From assembly GCF_009996735.1 (NCBI RefSeq), contig NZ_JAACYI010000010.1, positions 1 through 64,000 on the forward strand: DNA of 64,000 nucleotides. Reading direction: 5' to 3'. Below, in pieces: positions 62,869 to 64,000 of the stretch. The number at the start of each line of letters is the position of its first letter. The first letter of the stretch is position 1. This DNA comes from Cellulomonas sp. APG4 (GTDB lineage: Bacteria > Actinomycetota > Actinomycetes > Actinomycetales > Cellulomonadaceae). The translations under genes were made by a program, and so were the position numbers. A model generated the notes under the pieces. It saw nothing but the letters and a program-made list of their open reading frames with translations, was not told the DNA's origin and did no database searches.

Positions 62869-64000
62869 TCACTCGTCCTCGTCCTCGTCGTCGTCGGCCG
62901 ACGGCGGCTCACCGCACACGACCCGGTTCTGAGGTCGGTACCGCACCGTCCAGGACTCGCGGTCGACCTCCTCGCCCTCGAGCCTGACCACGCGCGTGAC
63001 CGTGACCGTGAACCCGGGGTTCCCGGCGGACTGCGGCGCGCACGTGGGTGAGCTCGAGTAGACGGTCGTGGGCGACACCACGTTCGACCGGCCGCTCGTC
63101 GAGCTCTCGACCTCGAAGTGCGGCGTGCTCCACACGCGGACGTGCAGGCGACCACCCGTGACGTACGCCTGGAGCAACGCCCCGTACGGCGTCGTGTTGC
63201 GGAAGCGCATGTCCAGGGTGCCCGTGAAGATCGTCGCCTCGCGGCCCTCCGGGTAACGCGCGAACCACTCCGAGTGAGGGTGGTGCTCGACGTCCTCGAA
63301 CCCCGCGAAGTAGGCCGCGTTGTAGGTGGTCGTCGACAGCTGCGACAGACCACCGCCCCACGCGTCGGTGTGCTCGCCGTTGACGATCGCGCCCGCCTGG
63401 ACGAACCCGTTGACGCCGTCCACCGGCCCGAGCGCCTCGGTGAGGCTGAACTCCTCGTCGGGGCGGACCAGGGTCCCGTTGACCTTCGACGCGCCGTTGA
63501 TGATGTTCTTCGTGCGACGCGGTTCGCTCGTGAGCGGGGTCGAGAACTCCGAGACCACCTCGACCACCCCGAGGGCCTCGAGCGCGGCGGTCGACTCGGC
63601 CGGGTCGGTCTCGACCAGCTCGAGCGCGGCCGTGCGGTCGGCCCCCGAGGTCGCGACCGCGGCGAGCGCCGTCGCGACCGCCTCGGGGTCGAGCGTGGTG
63701 CCCGGCACCCCCGGCTGGATCACGGGGGCGCCGTCGACGAACTCGAACCGCGCGTCGGTCGGCTCGCTGAGCAGGTCGGGTATCCGTGCGACGACCTCCT
63801 CGACGAGCGCCTCGCCGTCGAGCTCGAGCACGAGCGCCTCGCCCTCAGGAACGAGGCTCGCGTGCGCCGCGAGCACCTCGGCGGGGAGCTCGGCACGACT
63901 CTCGCCGACGGTGACCGTCACGGGTGCGTCGACGAGCGGCCGCGCGAGCTCGGCGAGCGCGCGCTCCACCTCGGCGTCGTCGATCGCCGGCTCGAGGACC
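62869..64000 (-). CDS. VanW family protein (5' end off the window)
   Basis: The frame is open to the right edge, giving about 376 visible C-terminal residues. The region KNIINGASKVNGTLVRPDEEF, then GAIVNGEHTDAWGGGLSQLSTTTYNAAYFAG, is the VanW domain, preceded by a domain resembling the putative peptidoglycan-binding domain of YoaR. The tail after this (VWSTPHFEV, then VVRLEGEEVDRESW) and the highly acidic end (DDDEDEDE) follow. VanW proteins are envelope proteins of unclear role, first seen near vancomycin-resistance genes. A signal sequence would lie outside the window. Confidence 0.88.
   Translation of the reverse strand, partial: VLEPAIDDAEVERALAELARPLVDAPVTVTVGESRAELPAEVLAAHASLVPEGEALVLELDGEALVEEVVARIPDLLSEPTDARFEFVDGAPVIQPGVPGTTLDPEAVATALAAVATSGADRTAALELVETDPAESTAALEALGVVEVVSEFSTPLTSEPRRTKNIINGASKVNGTLVRPDEEFSLTEALGPVDGVNGFVQAGAIVNGEHTDAWGGGLSQLSTTTYNAAYFAGFEDVEHHPHSEWFARYPEGREATIFTGTLDMRFRNTTPYGALLQAYVTGGRLHVRVWSTPHFEVESSTSGRSNVVSPTTVYSSSPTCAPQSAGNPGFTVTVTRVVRLEGEEVDRESWTVRYRPQNRVVCGEPPSADDDEDEDE

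Overview
The window is 64 kb of very GC-rich chromosomal DNA, densely packed with genes on both strands. The gene content is that of a high-GC Gram-positive actinobacterium. Evidence includes an acyl-CoA carboxylase set with a small epsilon subunit, a DUF3117 protein, an ECF sigma factor/anti-sigma/HtrA/TatB block, FolP2-type dihydropteroate synthase, the succinylase DAP pathway and two DivIVA-like or Maf-like cell-division proteins. The right third keeps the order of the Mycobacterium tuberculosis Rv1177-Rv1224 region (fdxC, aminotransferase, dapD, dapE, LOG protein, folP2, DUF3117, methyltransferase, sigE, rseA, htrA, tatB). My best guess, from recall and not from a search, is a member of the Micrococcales close to Cellulomonas. 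No rRNA, tRNA, IS element, prophage or CRISPR array was seen.

Layout. 1-13 kb: an SDR (cut at base 1), a penicillin-binding lipoprotein, an S4 protein-pgi-yihY block on the minus strand, small enzymes (GNAT, DinB, DUF72), an aminotransferase, an MFS drug exporter, an SRAP protein and a class III nucleotide cyclase. 12.7-24.4 kb: the biotin/acyl-CoA carboxylase region (birA, accD, accE, accA3) with a DivIVA-motif protein, a DUF885 protein, a cystine-type symporter behind a small Cys-containing leader ORF, Maf, a NUDIX hydrolase and an LpdA-like flavoprotein. 24.5-37.5 kb: nucleoside uptake and salvage. Purine nucleoside phosphorylase and phosphomutase converge on a long minus-strand run of BMP-type ABC transporter, cytidine deaminase, thymidine phosphorylase, two uncharacterised genes, adenosine deaminase and a glycerophosphodiesterase. 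37.7-43.9 kb: an M20 amidohydrolase, manC and sdhCDAB.

43.9-45.4 kb is the most unusual stretch. One gene for a putative AbiEi/DUF559-type PD-(D/E)XK nuclease is bracketed by a pair of ~23-bp inverted repeats. Outside these lie two arrays of the same 20-bp repeat in opposite orientations. I regard this as the best candidate for an undescribed system or element.

45.4-64 kb: 2H phosphoesterase-trpS, tatB, htrA-rseA-sigE with an ECF-type promoter, a methyltransferase that seems to begin at ATC, pepA, DUF3117, a PIG-V-like membrane protein-folP2-LOG operon, dapE, dapD with a coupled lysozyme-like exported protein, gltA, dapC-fdxA, a small SH3-like protein and a VanW protein cut at base 64000.

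Two regulatory themes run through the window. First, about twenty start codons lie 6-7 nt downstream of a TANNNT-like -10 hexamer, which implies leaderless transcripts. Second, CRP/GlxR-like dyads (GTGA-N6-TCAC) lie upstream of the two TCA-cycle loci sdhCDAB and gltA. All assignments come from reading the sequence and from remembered family motifs; no database search was run.
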